64,000 nucleotides of DNA from contig CAKQJE010000005.1 in NCBI GenBank assembly GCA_934247225.1, forward strand, positions 1 through 64,000. The letters run 5' to 3'. Below are positions 36,480 to 45,832 of this stretch, one piece after another. The notes below the pieces were generated by a model that had not been told where the DNA came from, did no database searches, and worked only from the letters and a program-made list of their open reading frames with translations. Position 1 is the stretch's first letter. The number at the start of each line of letters is the position of its first letter. Origin of the DNA: an uncultured Clostridia bacterium (lineage in GTDB: Bacteria; Bacillota; Clostridia; Christensenellales; Borkfalkiaceae). The translations under genes were made by a program, and so were the position numbers.

Positions 36480-36781
36480 AGAAAGGCTTCCCTAAACAGA
36501 AAGTGAAAATCCAAGGCGAAAAAGTCGATTTCGGGGGAAGCTGGCGCGTAGCGACTGATGAGGGGAATTTTTCAGATAGATATCAAGCTTTTCGCAGGCG
36601 GGCGATCAATGATCGCCCCTACTTCGCACTAAACAATGTAAATTAAAAACAGTCAATAATCGACTTATAGGCGGGGTTTTGCCAGTTATTCTTTTTTTTG
36701 ATGTCCTCTTCCACCGCAAGCGGTCCCCCTTCTCCAAGAGGAGAAGGCATTGTCCTCTTCCGTCAAATCTTCGCGGGAAGC
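36480..36781. repeat. Intergenic repeat cluster before the LacI gene
   Basis: It holds a GGCTTCCC..GGGGAAGC-type palindrome with GCGCGTAGCGACTGATGAGG (about 36487-36565) and a perfect GGGCGATCA/TGATCGCCC hairpin (36600-36618). It also holds the dispersed AATCGACTTATAGGCGGGG motif (36658-36676) and an inverted REP-like unit (36702-36781) with GTCCTCTTCC ends. No gene is supported in 36371-37036. Confidence 0.7.
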
Positions 36782-36961
36782 CGTTCATATGCCGGCCGCT
36801 TGATATGCCGTTGTCTTCAAAGGACGAAGACGGCGGGCGTGACTTTTTCGTCGTTCGCATTTTAAAAAATTTTTAATGAAAAATCGGCGGGAAAATCGGA
36901 GAAAACAGGAAAAACGAAAATCCGACGGGGAAAATCGATGTAAAAAATTTCAAAAAAGGTA

Positions 36962-36990
36962 TTGACAAACGGGTTTTGTTGTGTTAATAT
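36962..36990 (+). promoter_or_regulatory. Promoter of the LacI-family gene
   Basis: TTGACA (36962-36967), 17 bp, TAATAT (36985-36990). A palindromic operator lies about 16 bases downstream. Confidence 0.85.
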
Positions 36991-37005
36991 GTTTTTGACG
37001 ATAAA

Positions 37006-37019
37006 TTTACTCGGGTAAA
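37006..37019. promoter_or_regulatory. LacI-type operator before its own gene
   Basis: TTTACTCGGGTAAA has arms TTTAC/GTAAA around a CG-containing centre and lies between the -10 box and the start codon. A near-identical site is at 38149. Confidence 0.7.
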
Positions 37020-37036
37020 AATCAGGGGAAGATTAT

Positions 37037-38041
37037 ATGACTACAAGAAAAGACGTGGCAAAATTAGCGGGCGTTTCGGTCGCGACGGTTTCTAACGTGC
37101 TTTCCAACAGGCTTAACGTGTCGAAAGAGAAAGCCGAAAGAGTGCGAGCCGCGGCAAAACAACTCAATTATTTCCCGAACCACACGGCAAGGAGTTTGTC
37201 GCTCGGTCTTTCCTATCATATAGGCGTTATAATCAACGAATTCACCAACCCGTATCATATGGAAATCGTGCAGTACGTCGGGAAATACGTCACCGCGCAC
37301 GGTTTTATGATGACCGTCTTCGATTTTCAGGAAGACGCGAACACCGTTTTCAGATTTTTGGGCGAAAGGCAGTTCGACGCGCTCGTGAACTTTTCTTCCA
37401 ACGTTTATTCGGAAGAGCTTCTGAAAATGCTTAAAGACAGGGGAACGATACTCGTCAATTTCGCAAACGTGAGCGATATCGAAGTTCATCACGACGTTAC
37501 GGACGCGATGATCGATTGTATGAAAAAGCTCCAAGCCCTCGGGCATAAAAAGGTCGGCTACGTCAGCGTTGTGGACGCCCCGCGTTTTTACGCCGACGAA
37601 AGAGGGGCGACGTTTACCTCCCGCCGAAAGGAATTCGGCTTCGACGAGAACGACGATTTCATTTTGTTCAACGGGGATTTTTCGCGAGAATCGGGCGAAA
37701 CGGGCTATGTTCTCACAAAACAGCTTATGACGGCGCACCCCGAGATAACCGCGCTTTTCGTTATGAACGACGTTGCGGCTTTCGGTGCGATGCGCGCGCT
37801 TAAAGAACTCGGTTATGCCTGCCCCGAGGACGTTTCGGTTATCGGTTGCGACGATATTATCCTTTCCAAAGAATATATTCCGTCGCTCACGTCCATTTCT
37901 TTCGACAAAGAGGCTTATGGAACGGAAATCGGCAGAAGAATCATCTCTAAAATGAATGACGGGGCGGATTATTCGGGCGACGTTTTCGTCGTTAAAGCAA
38001 AAACCGTGTACAGAGAAAGTTTGTCCGAAAATAAAAGATGA
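37037..38041 (+). CDS. LacI-family transcriptional regulator
   Basis: A 334-residue repressor. The N-terminal HTH and hinge are clear (TTRKDVAKLAGVSVATVSNVLSNR, then LNYFPNHTARSLS). A periplasmic-binding-protein-like sensor domain follows (IGVIINEFTNPYHMEIV, DALVNFSSN, GHKKVGYVSV, FVMNDVAAFGAMRALKELG, VSVIGCDDI, LTSISFD). Members repress sugar-use genes until a sugar binds. Identical-type palindromes (TTTAC-YCGV-GTAAA) occur before this gene and before the importer operon that follows, suggesting autoregulation and control of locus 2. Confidence 0.95.
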   Translation: MTTRKDVAKLAGVSVATVSNVLSNRLNVSKEKAERVRAAAKQLNYFPNHTARSLSLGLSYHIGVIINEFTNPYHMEIVQYVGKYVTAHGFMMTVFDFQEDANTVFRFLGERQFDALVNFSSNVYSEELLKMLKDRGTILVNFANVSDIEVHHDVTDAMIDCMKKLQALGHKKVGYVSVVDAPRFYADERGATFTSRRKEFGFDENDDFILFNGDFSRESGETGYVLTKQLMTAHPEITALFVMNDVAAFGAMRALKELGYACPEDVSVIGCDDIILSKEYIPSLTSISFDKEAYGTEIGRRIISKMNDGADYSGDVFVVKAKTVYRESLSENKR

Positions 38042-38148
38042 TCCGGTCGGGATTTTAAGCCGTCCGCGGACAGACCCGAAAAAATTATCGGGGATTGATA
38101 AGGGAAAAAAATAAAGAGAAAAGGGTGAGTTTTATTTTTTGAATAAAA

Positions 38149-38162
38149 TTTACCCGCGTAAA
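38149..38162. promoter_or_regulatory. LacI-type operator before the locus 2 importer
   Basis: TTTACCCGCGTAAA matches the operator at 37006 in 12 of 14 positions. It lies about 490 bp before the binding-protein gene, so the importer promoter probably starts near here. I could not place its -35/-10 with confidence. Confidence 0.65.
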
Positions 38163-38380
38163 TCACGCAAAAATCAATCAAAAACGCGAAAAATCAATTA
38201 AAAACGCGCAAAATCAAGCAAAATCGCGAAAAAACAAACAAATTCGCGTTCATTCGCGTAAAAAGCCAACAAAATCGCGCAAAATCGCGGAAATTCGCGT
38301 TTAATCATATAAAAACGCGAAAAATCTCATAAAAAAACAAAAATTCGCGCAAAAAACGGCGATTTTCGACCGTCGCAATA
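38163..38380. repeat. A-rich tract with regularly spaced CGCG steps
   Basis: About 200 bp of A-tracts broken by (A)ATCGCG(A/C)AAA-type units at intervals near 10 or 20 bp, following the operator. There is no ORF. It would form the first part of a leader of up to 490 bases, or bent DNA. The remaining bases to 38650 are also A-rich without a recognisable gene; GGAGG at 38639-38643 is the RBS of the next gene. Confidence 0.6.
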
Positions 38381-38653
38381 TAAAACGGGGTTTCGGAGCT
38401 TGATAAAATAAAGGCTCGATAAAACAGGATTTTGATAAAACACTTGATAAATCCACGAAAACGCCCGAAAAACCGATAACACCAAAAACGTAAACCCAAA
38501 AACGATAAATAAGGCAAAAGTTTCGGAAAAAACAAAATAAAAAGGATAAAATTACCGTATTTTCCGCAAAATTGTACGGAGGGTAAAAATCGAATGTAAA
38601 AAACGTTTGAAACCGAAATTTGAAATATAAAAAAAATTGGAGGAATAGTGAAA

Positions 38654-40060
38654 ATGAAAAAGATTTTAAGTCTTGCATTGACATTGCTTCTTACCGCGGC
38701 TATGCTTATAAGTTGCGGAACATCGGGAACTTCCGCAGACAATTCGGGCGGAACGAAGGAAACCGTTAATCTTCATCCTGATAAGAACATCAAGGCTACT
38801 TTAAGAGTTGCCGTAGAGAATTATCCTGCGGAACAGAATATAATCGAGCGGCTCGGCGATATTCTTAACGAAGAGTACCCGAACGTAACCATTCAGTTGG
38901 AATCGTTCACGGGCGCGATAAGCAATCAGTATGCGGCCTGGTACAGAAACAAAAACGTTCCCGATATCCTTATCAATAACAGTATGGATATGTTCACGCT
39001 CAGCGACAAAGGCATTCTTTACGACCTTACGCCTTATATCGAAGCCGAAGCGGCAGATCCGGAAAGCGATTTCGATATCAACGATTATTACGAATCGTAT
39101 ATAAAAATGGGTCAGGAGAATTTCGACGGACCGCAGTATCTCATTCCGCGTTCCGCGGACAGAGTCGTCTGCCACTACAACAAAGCCATTTTCAAAGCGG
39201 CGAACGTCGATATGAGCCTTGTCAGAAACGGCTGGACGTGGGAAGATTTCCTTAAAGTCTGCGAAACGCTCAGAGATTATTACGACAAACAGGGCGGAGA
39301 AATGGCGAAATACACGCTTATAGACCCCTATTTCACCTGGGAAGCCGTTTATAACCCCATTTTCGAAAGCTACGGAGTCGAGTATTTCGACGACGAAGAA
39401 AACATTAAGCTCGACAGCGAAAACACCGAAGAAGCGGTTGAATTCATCAGATCGATGATGGACAGCAGATACGCTTCCAGACCGTCCGTAGAACAGGCGG
39501 GAATGGAAGCAAACAAAGGTTGTATTCTTTTCCACTCGCAGGCTACTTCGCTTATGGCGAAAAAACTTAAAGCGTACTATCCCAATGCGGAAAAAGTAAG
39601 CGATTATTACGACGTCGTAACAATGCCCGTTATGCCCGGAAACGAGAAAATCGGCTGCGGCGCGGCGGGTTATTCCGTATATTCGGGCAGCAAATACAAG
39701 GATATCGCATGGCAGTTCATGAAAGTTCTTCTTTCCAAAGAAGGTCAGAACGTCATGGCGGACAGCGGTTCCAACTACGTTCCCGTAAGAAAGGATATGG
39801 CGGATTACACAAATCCCGAAAACCATTGGGGAATAGGATACGAAGACCTTAATCTTTCGGCTTACACCTATAACTGCGGCGCAGGCACCGATCCCGATTG
39901 GAACTGCTACACGACTTATATCGCAAAAGTAGGGCCGAGCCATGCGACGAGCATAAGCAAAGCGATCTCGTCGTTTATCTCGAACTACTGCAACGGAAAA
40001 GAGTACGCCGAGGCAATCGACGCCTGCACGAGAACCATCAAAGGCATTCTGAGTATGTAA
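38654..40060 (+). CDS. ABC transporter sugar-binding lipoprotein (locus 2)
   Basis: A 468-residue family 1 solute-binding protein with a lipoprotein signal (TAAMLISCGTSG). The start is ATG 38654; a GTG at 38648 is closer to the GGAGG than usual. It has typical segments such as TLRVAVENYPAEQNIIERLGDIL, VPDILINNSMD, WEDFLKVCETL and GAAGYSVYSGSK. It delivers an oligosaccharide to the permeases encoded immediately downstream. Its gene follows a LacI operator and a long A-rich leader. No ATPase gene is present in the operon. Confidence 0.93.
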   Translation: MKKILSLALTLLLTAAMLISCGTSGTSADNSGGTKETVNLHPDKNIKATLRVAVENYPAEQNIIERLGDILNEEYPNVTIQLESFTGAISNQYAAWYRNKNVPDILINNSMDMFTLSDKGILYDLTPYIEAEAADPESDFDINDYYESYIKMGQENFDGPQYLIPRSADRVVCHYNKAIFKAANVDMSLVRNGWTWEDFLKVCETLRDYYDKQGGEMAKYTLIDPYFTWEAVYNPIFESYGVEYFDDEENIKLDSENTEEAVEFIRSMMDSRYASRPSVEQAGMEANKGCILFHSQATSLMAKKLKAYYPNAEKVSDYYDVVTMPVMPGNEKIGCGAAGYSVYSGSKYKDIAWQFMKVLLSKEGQNVMADSGSNYVPVRKDMADYTNPENHWGIGYEDLNLSAYTYNCGAGTDPDWNCYTTYIAKVGPSHATSISKAISSFISNYCNGKEYAEAIDACTRTIKGILSM

Positions 40061-40061
40061 T

Positions 40062-41006
40062 ATGCAAAACAAAGAAGTAAACGAAACAAAAGAGCTTCTG
40101 GCGAAATATAAAAGAGCGAAGAGCGTTAAGGATATCCTTTGGGGACTCCTTTTCGCCTCGCCCGTAATAATCGGCGTGGCGGTGTTTACGTTTTACCCCG
40201 CGCTCGAATCGCTTTATTACAGCTTTACCGACTACGACATGTTCAATAAGCCGACGTTCAAGTGGTTCAACAATTACAGGGTAATGTTCACGATCGATCC
40301 CGATTTCGGTGTAGTGTGGAAAAACACCCTTTTGTATGCGGCGATATCCATTCCGCTCAATTTGTTCTTAGGCTTTTTCCTTGCGCAGGCGGCTAATTTC
40401 AAAGTTAAAGGCATAACGGTTTACAGAACGCTTTTTTATCTGCCGGTCATTATTCCGAGCGTTGCGAGCGGACTTTTGTTTACGGATATGTTTCTGGTCG
40501 GACCTTCGGGCATACTCAACAACATGCTCGGCGCGATAGGTCTGCCCGCGCTTACTTGGTTCAGCAGCGAAAAAACCGCGCTCGCCACGTTTATATTCAT
40601 GAACGTGTGGAACGTGGGCGGCGGAATGATAATATGGCTTTCGTGCTTTAAAAACATTCCGATAACTTTGTACGAGGCGGCGGAACTCGACGGCGCGAAC
40701 GCCTGGCATAAGCTTATAAGCATAACGATACCTATGTCCACGCCGATAATTTTCTATAACCTTATCACGGGCATAATCGGATCGCTTCAAGTAAACACTT
40801 CGCTTATCGTAGGCGGAATAGACGGACGAGGCGTAGGGGATTCGCTTTATTTCGTCGCCATTAAAATTTACAACGAAGCGTTCGGCGGAAACTACAACAT
40901 GGGTTACGCAAGCGCGTTCGCCTGGGTGTTGTTCATATTTATCGCGCTTTTAACGTTTCTGGTATTCAAAAAATCCAAATGGGTATTTTACGGAGAGGAG
41001 GGATAA
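40062..41006 (+). CDS. Sugar ABC transporter permease, MalF/UgpA type
   Basis: A 314-residue membrane protein with six main hydrophobic segments and an intact EAA loop (LYEAAELDGANAWHKLISITIPMSTPI). It starts one base after the binding-protein stop codon (TAATATG). CUT1-type partner of the permease at 41010. Confidence 0.95.
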   Translation: MQNKEVNETKELLAKYKRAKSVKDILWGLLFASPVIIGVAVFTFYPALESLYYSFTDYDMFNKPTFKWFNNYRVMFTIDPDFGVVWKNTLLYAAISIPLNLFLGFFLAQAANFKVKGITVYRTLFYLPVIIPSVASGLLFTDMFLVGPSGILNNMLGAIGLPALTWFSSEKTALATFIFMNVWNVGGGMIIWLSCFKNIPITLYEAAELDGANAWHKLISITIPMSTPIIFYNLITGIIGSLQVNTSLIVGGIDGRGVGDSLYFVAIKIYNEAFGGNYNMGYASAFAWVLFIFIALLTFLVFKKSKWVFYGEEG

Positions 41007-41009
41007 GAT

Positions 41010-41888
41010 ATGGAAGACGTCGGTTATAAAAACGGCGGAAGCGAGAAGCTCGGTAACGCGAAAGTTCATAACGTTATCGTGAAAATCGCGCAATATCTCG
41101 TTCTTACGATAATTGCGGTGTTTCTCGCGTTTCCGTTCTTTCTTCTCGTTATGCGCTCGTTTATGACGCAGATAGACATAAACGCCGCGAGGATAATCCC
41201 CACGCATTTCACGCTTGACAATTACAGAAAGATATTTTCCGAAAACAATTATCTTCTGTATATTTTCAACACGCTTAAAGTCGTCGTTTTCAATATGATA
41301 GTCGTTCCCCTTTCGGCTTCGCTTTGCGCTTATTCCTTTTCGAGGCTTAATTGGAAGGGCAGGGAAATAGTTTTCTCGTGCGTTCTCGCAACGATAATGA
41401 TCCCCGGAACGATTTTGCAGATTCCCCTTTATTCGCTTTTCTATAAGCTTCAATGGCTCGGGAATCTCAAATCGCTTACAATACCCGCGGCGTTCGGCGG
41501 CGGAGCGATAAACATCTTTCTTCTTCGTCAATTTCTGAAAGGCATACCCAAAGAACTCGACGAAGCCGCGACGATCGACGGCGCGAATATTTTCAAAAGA
41601 TATCTTCTTTTGCTTCCGCTTTGCTCGCCCATAATCATTTACATTATGGTCGGCACGTTCTCGTCGGGTTGGAGCGATTTCTTCGGCCCGCTCGTGTATT
41701 TAAGCGGTAAAAAAGAAAATTACACGCTTGCCGTGGTTATTTATTACGATTCGCTTTCGGGCGAACTCGCAACGGCGAGCTTAAAAATGGCGGCGGGCGC
41801 GTTTATGGCGTTCTTCCCGACCGTACTTTTCATTCTTTATCAGAGAAAGCTCATCGACGGAATTATGGTCGGAGCGGTAAAAGGTTAA
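41010..41888 (+). CDS. Sugar ABC transporter permease, MalG/UgpE type
   Basis: A 292-residue permease with six membrane segments and the EAA loop KELDEAATIDGANIFKRYLLLLPLCSPI. It ends GAVKG. GAGGAGGG lies 9-16 bases before the start, three bases after the previous gene. Forms the membrane channel with the upstream permease. Confidence 0.95.
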   Translation: MEDVGYKNGGSEKLGNAKVHNVIVKIAQYLVLTIIAVFLAFPFFLLVMRSFMTQIDINAARIIPTHFTLDNYRKIFSENNYLLYIFNTLKVVVFNMIVVPLSASLCAYSFSRLNWKGREIVFSCVLATIMIPGTILQIPLYSLFYKLQWLGNLKSLTIPAAFGGGAINIFLLRQFLKGIPKELDEAATIDGANIFKRYLLLLPLCSPIIIYIMVGTFSSGWSDFFGPLVYLSGKKENYTLAVVIYYDSLSGELATASLKMAAGAFMAFFPTVLFILYQRKLIDGIMVGAVKG

Positions 41889-41935
41889 AAATTACGGGCA
41901 AACCGTAAAGAAAAAATAATTTTCAGGAGGAAATT

Positions 41936-44900
41936 ATGATAAAAAAATCAGTAAAAAAATTGTCTGTCGCGATACTTGCGCTCGTTTTCACGGCGGCGCT
42001 CGTATTCGGCACGATCGGTCTTTTCCCGACAAGCGCGAAAGCTGACGGAGCGAAAGCACCCGAAGAAGTTTTCGATCTTTCCAAAGGACCGAACGAAAAT
42101 ATCGGTCAACCGGATGCAGATGCGGCAAGCAATCTGCTTAAATTCCATTTAAAGGGCGTAAATCTTCCAGACGGAAGCTTTATGGAAGACGCGGTCGTAT
42201 CCGACAGCGTTAAGGTAGGTGATCTTATATTCGTCGATAACGGTACGGCAAACAAAACCGTTTCGCAGTGGGTTGCCGACAGCGGAAAGAGAGCGTTCAG
42301 AATTGCAGTTTACGGCGATGGAATGTATCTCCAATTCGAAAACGGCGTTATCAACAGAGACGACGTTAAGTACGTTACCTTCAAGAAAGGATTTATGCTT
42401 TTCCAGGGAACGAATGGAACTGATGGCGATTGGGTATTCAGTAAAACCGCTTCCACGAAAGTGGACGGCACGGAGATCGACTCCGACATTAAACTTTACG
42501 TAAATCGCGCGGGCAATACCTACGATTACGCAACGAAAACGCTTGCCGTTAAATCCATTCCGACCAAAGCCGTTTACGAGATCGGCGAAACGTTCAATCC
42601 TGCGGGAATGGTTCTCGAAGCGGACACCGTTACGAGCGGAGTTAAAGAAATAACGGTTACGAGCGGAATGTGTTCTTCCGTAGATCTTTCCGCCGCAGGC
42701 AAACAGACCTTTACGGTTTCTTACGGCGGGGAAACCGTTACGCAGGAGATAACCGTTAAAGCTGCGGAAAAAACGCTTACTTCCATTGCTTATAAAAGCG
42801 GAAGCGTTTCTATCGAACAGAACGGAAGCGTCGGCGAAACGACGATTAACGATCTTAAAATCACCGCTTCTTACGAAGGCGGAGAAACGGAAGACGTAGA
42901 CGTAACCGAAGATATGATTTCTGTCGATCCCGCGAACGTCGGCGATGTTAAAGGAAAAATCACTTACGTTGTCGGAGTTCAGTCGAAAACCTGCGAAGTA
43001 AACGTAACCGTAACCGAAAGAACGAGCAAATACGAAGCTTCGAATATTTATCCTATTCCTCTGGACGGATATTATGAGGGCGAAGACGGCGGAGACAGAG
43101 TTCTTAACGACGGCGGTATAAGCCTTTGGTTTACCACAAACGCAGGATACGGCGAGGAAAAGGCGTTTGCGGGGCTCGGTCAATTCCCTTACACGGTCAA
43201 TGGTGACATTCATAAAATTGTCAATGCCCACGTCCTTATAAACGGAAAGACTTTTGACGAGCTTAACGCGGAAGGCGAAGAACTTACAAGTTTTGTGTTG
43301 GGGTGGTACGGAAACGGCAAATTCTGTCTTCGTATTTACACCGACGGTAAGTTCAAATATACCGACGTTAAAACGATAACCTTGCTTAAAGGCTTCCAGA
43401 TGTACGGCACTTCGTCGCAGCCTCTCGGCGTTCCCACGCCTTGCGACTATACCATGGAAGCTTGCGCTAAACCCGACACGACGTCGGATAAAATGTTCGT
43501 AAGAAAAACCGAGAGCGTAACGCTTGAAAGCGCTCCCTCGAAAACGGAATATTACACCGACGAAAAATTCAGTACGGAAGGTATGAAGATCAAAGCCGTT
43601 TACACCGACGGCGGATATGCGATCATTTCCGTTAAGGACAGAATGGTTTCTTACGGTTTCGGCTCGGTAAGCGGAACTTCGTCCGTCGAAGTGCCTGTTA
43701 CCGTTACCTATAACGGAAAGACCGTTACCACGAACGTCGATGTTTCCGTTCGTCCCGTAACGCTCACCTCGATTACCGTTAAGGACAACGCTAAATTGTT
43801 CCTTAAACAGTATTCGCGCACGACGAGACTTTCTCCCGACGCGAAGATAACTCTCACTTATTCGGATAAGACAACCGAAGACAAGGAACTTAAACTCGAT
43901 ATGATTTCGGGTTATACCAACGAAACCGCAGGCGATAGAAAGGCTACCGTAACTTACGAAGGAAAGACCTGCGAAATAGATTACACCGTTTCCGAGTACG
44001 ACGGAACGTCGACGATAAGCGGCATTAAGTACGGACTCGAACAGAAGCCCGAAGGGCTTGACGGAATAAGCATAGAGCTTGAAAGAACTGACAACAAAGG
44101 ACTTAAAGCTCTCTGGGATACCGATAAAGCGATTTCCTCGGTATTCGGCAAGACAAACGGCGATTTCGTTACGATTAACGGCGAAACGGTAACTTCGCTT
44201 GTGGCAAGCGGAAAAGTTTCGCGTATGTATGTAAACGGCGTAAGACTCGGCTTCCACATCGACGACGCGGCTTATATGACTACGGTTCAAAACGGCGCGG
44301 AAATCTGCATTCTTCCCGGTTTTACCTGGTCCTCAAACGGCGATAATGACGCGTGGGGAGAACATTCGAATCCGAGTGCTTACGGAATTATCGAAAACGC
44401 CGTTGTGACCAAACCCATGTATTTCTGCTTTAAGAACGAAAAGTCGAATAAGATTCTCACAAGCATAAAGCTTGTCGGCGAGCCGAAGACGGATTATTTC
44501 AAGAACGACGTCGTAAACGTTTCGGGAATTTCTCTCGACGTGGTTTATAAAGGACTCGATAAAATCAACGTTCCGGTAACCCTCGAAATGTGCGAGTATG
44601 ATTTCTCGGAGGCAGGAAAGAAAACCGTAACCGTAAATTACGAAGGATCGAGCGTTTCTTTCGAAGTAAACGTTGCCGAAGTAACGCTTACGGGTATCGA
44701 AATAGCTTCCGAACCGACAAAGAAAGATTACGATTTCGGTATCGACAACACGCTCGATACTACGGGTCTTGTAGTTAAGGCGGTTTACGACAACAACAAG
44801 AAAGAAGATATCGCAATTTCGTCGCTTGTCTTCGAGGGATTTAACTCCCGTGTGTTCGGAACGCAGACGATAACCGTTAAATACGGCGATCATTCAAAGA

Positions 44901-45832
44901 CGTTCGAAATAAACGTACTCGATATTTCCAAGAAGATGTATCTTTCGGTAGTATACGATTCGGGAGCGGCTTCTTATGAAGACACTCAGCATAATTCGCT
45001 CGTAATAGACTTTACGATACACGGAGTACACGAGGATCTCGGTTCGTTCTGGGGTACGAATAATTACGATTACGTTGCGGACTATATGCTTATAAACGGC
45101 AAAAAAGTTTCCGAGCTTATCGAAGAAGGTAAGGTAACCCGTCTCTGCACATGGGCGTCTCAGCTCGTAATCCACCTCGACACCTGCGCGCTTGTTCCCG
45201 CAACCTGGGTAGATAAGAGAGCGAACCCCAAAGACGAAAACGACAATGCCCTTCACTATATCGAAGGCGTTTCGGAAGTCGTTAAAACGGTAACTTTCCT
45301 TCCCGGATTCCAATGGTACACGGTGCCGGGCGGCGGTTCCGATCATTGGGATAGCGGTAATTACGACGGAGCCGTACCTGTTGTCGGCGCTGTTCTGAAA
45401 GAGAAGATCGAAATCACGAACTACGACGGCCTCGGTTGGAGAAGAGAATTTCTGAAAGGCGCGGACGGTAATGTCGCCAAGGACGCGCTTACGATAGCTT
45501 CGAACCCCGATAAAACCGTTTACGAAATAGGAGAACCTCTCGATCTTACGGGAATGGAAGTTCTTGCGAAATACGCGGACGGCGGTCAGGCTATCATTAA
45601 CCCCAATTACAGTCAGACAAAAGGTTATGACAGGGAAAAAGCAGGCGAACAGACCATAACGTTTACCTATAACGGCGTGACGGTATCGTTCACCGTAACC
45701 GTTAAGGACAAAACGGAAGACTCCTCGTCGTCGAGCGGCTGCGGAAGCTCGGTAGGCGTAAGCGGAATAGCCGTTCTCGGCTTAGCTGCCGCCGCGGCTG
45801 TAATCAGCTTTAAAAAGAAAGAGAACTTATGA
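41936..45832 (+). CDS. Giant Ig-like repeat surface protein with a GCGS-type C-terminal anchor
   Basis: A 1,298-residue protein with a signal peptide (VFTAALVFGTIGLFPTSAKA). It alternates about seven bacterial Ig-like (Big_3-like) domains, each introduced by (T)SI..(S/K)..P.K..Y or a similar strand, with four domains of about 120 residues that end in (Y/D)VK.(V/I)T(L/F)..GF. The latter look like ligand-binding beta-sandwiches. The C-terminus is a Ser-rich linker, then SGCGSSVG, a hydrophobic helix and KKKENL: a tripartite sorting-type signal but not LPXTG. The same arrangement ends the protein at 51507. CAGGAGG precedes the ATG. It overlaps the next gene by 4 bases. Probable cell-surface glycan-binding protein. 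Confidence 0.82.
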   Translation: MIKKSVKKLSVAILALVFTAALVFGTIGLFPTSAKADGAKAPEEVFDLSKGPNENIGQPDADAASNLLKFHLKGVNLPDGSFMEDAVVSDSVKVGDLIFVDNGTANKTVSQWVADSGKRAFRIAVYGDGMYLQFENGVINRDDVKYVTFKKGFMLFQGTNGTDGDWVFSKTASTKVDGTEIDSDIKLYVNRAGNTYDYATKTLAVKSIPTKAVYEIGETFNPAGMVLEADTVTSGVKEITVTSGMCSSVDLSAAGKQTFTVSYGGETVTQEITVKAAEKTLTSIAYKSGSVSIEQNGSVGETTINDLKITASYEGGETEDVDVTEDMISVDPANVGDVKGKITYVVGVQSKTCEVNVTVTERTSKYEASNIYPIPLDGYYEGEDGGDRVLNDGGISLWFTTNAGYGEEKAFAGLGQFPYTVNGDIHKIVNAHVLINGKTFDELNAEGEELTSFVLGWYGNGKFCLRIYTDGKFKYTDVKTITLLKGFQMYGTSSQPLGVPTPCDYTMEACAKPDTTSDKMFVRKTESVTLESAPSKTEYYTDEKFSTEGMKIKAVYTDGGYAIISVKDRMVSYGFGSVSGTSSVEVPVTVTYNGKTVTTNVDVSVRPVTLTSITVKDNAKLFLKQYSRTTRLSPDAKITLTYSDKTTEDKELKLDMISGYTNETAGDRKATVTYEGKTCEIDYTVSEYDGTSTISGIKYGLEQKPEGLDGISIELERTDNKGLKALWDTDKAISSVFGKTNGDFVTINGETVTSLVASGKVSRMYVNGVRLGFHIDDAAYMTTVQNGAEICILPGFTWSSNGDNDAWGEHSNPSAYGIIENAVVTKPMYFCFKNEKSNKILTSIKLVGEPKTDYFKNDVVNVSGISLDVVYKGLDKINVPVTLEMCEYDFSEAGKKTVTVNYEGSSVSFEVNVAEVTLTGIEIASEPTKKDYDFGIDNTLDTTGLVVKAVYDNNKKEDIAISSLVFEGFNSRVFGTQTITVKYGDHSKTFEINVLDISKKMYLSVVYDSGAASYEDTQHNSLVIDFTIHGVHEDLGSFWGTNNYDYVADYMLINGKKVSELIEEGKVTRLCTWASQLVIHLDTCALVPATWVDKRANPKDENDNALHYIEGVSEVVKTVTFLPGFQWYTVPGGGSDHWDSGNYDGAVPVVGAVLKEKIEITNYDGLGWRREFLKGADGNVAKDALTIASNPDKTVYEIGEPLDLTGMEVLAKYADGGQAIINPNYSQTKGYDREKAGEQTITFTYNGVTVSFTVTVKDKTEDSSSSSGCGSSVGVSGIAVLGLAAAAAVISFKKKENL

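Noticed and set aside
38163..38650. Small ORFs on the minus strand (127 and 145 aa) in the A-rich leader
   Set aside because: They are Phe/Ile/Tyr-rich by-products of A-tracts, overlap each other and the lipoprotein start, and lack an RBS.
42149..44290. A 713-codon minus-strand ORF antisense to the Ig-like surface protein
   Set aside because: The repetitive plus-strand gene is clearly real, and the antisense translation is Arg/Phe/Tyr-rich without domains, a typical shadow.
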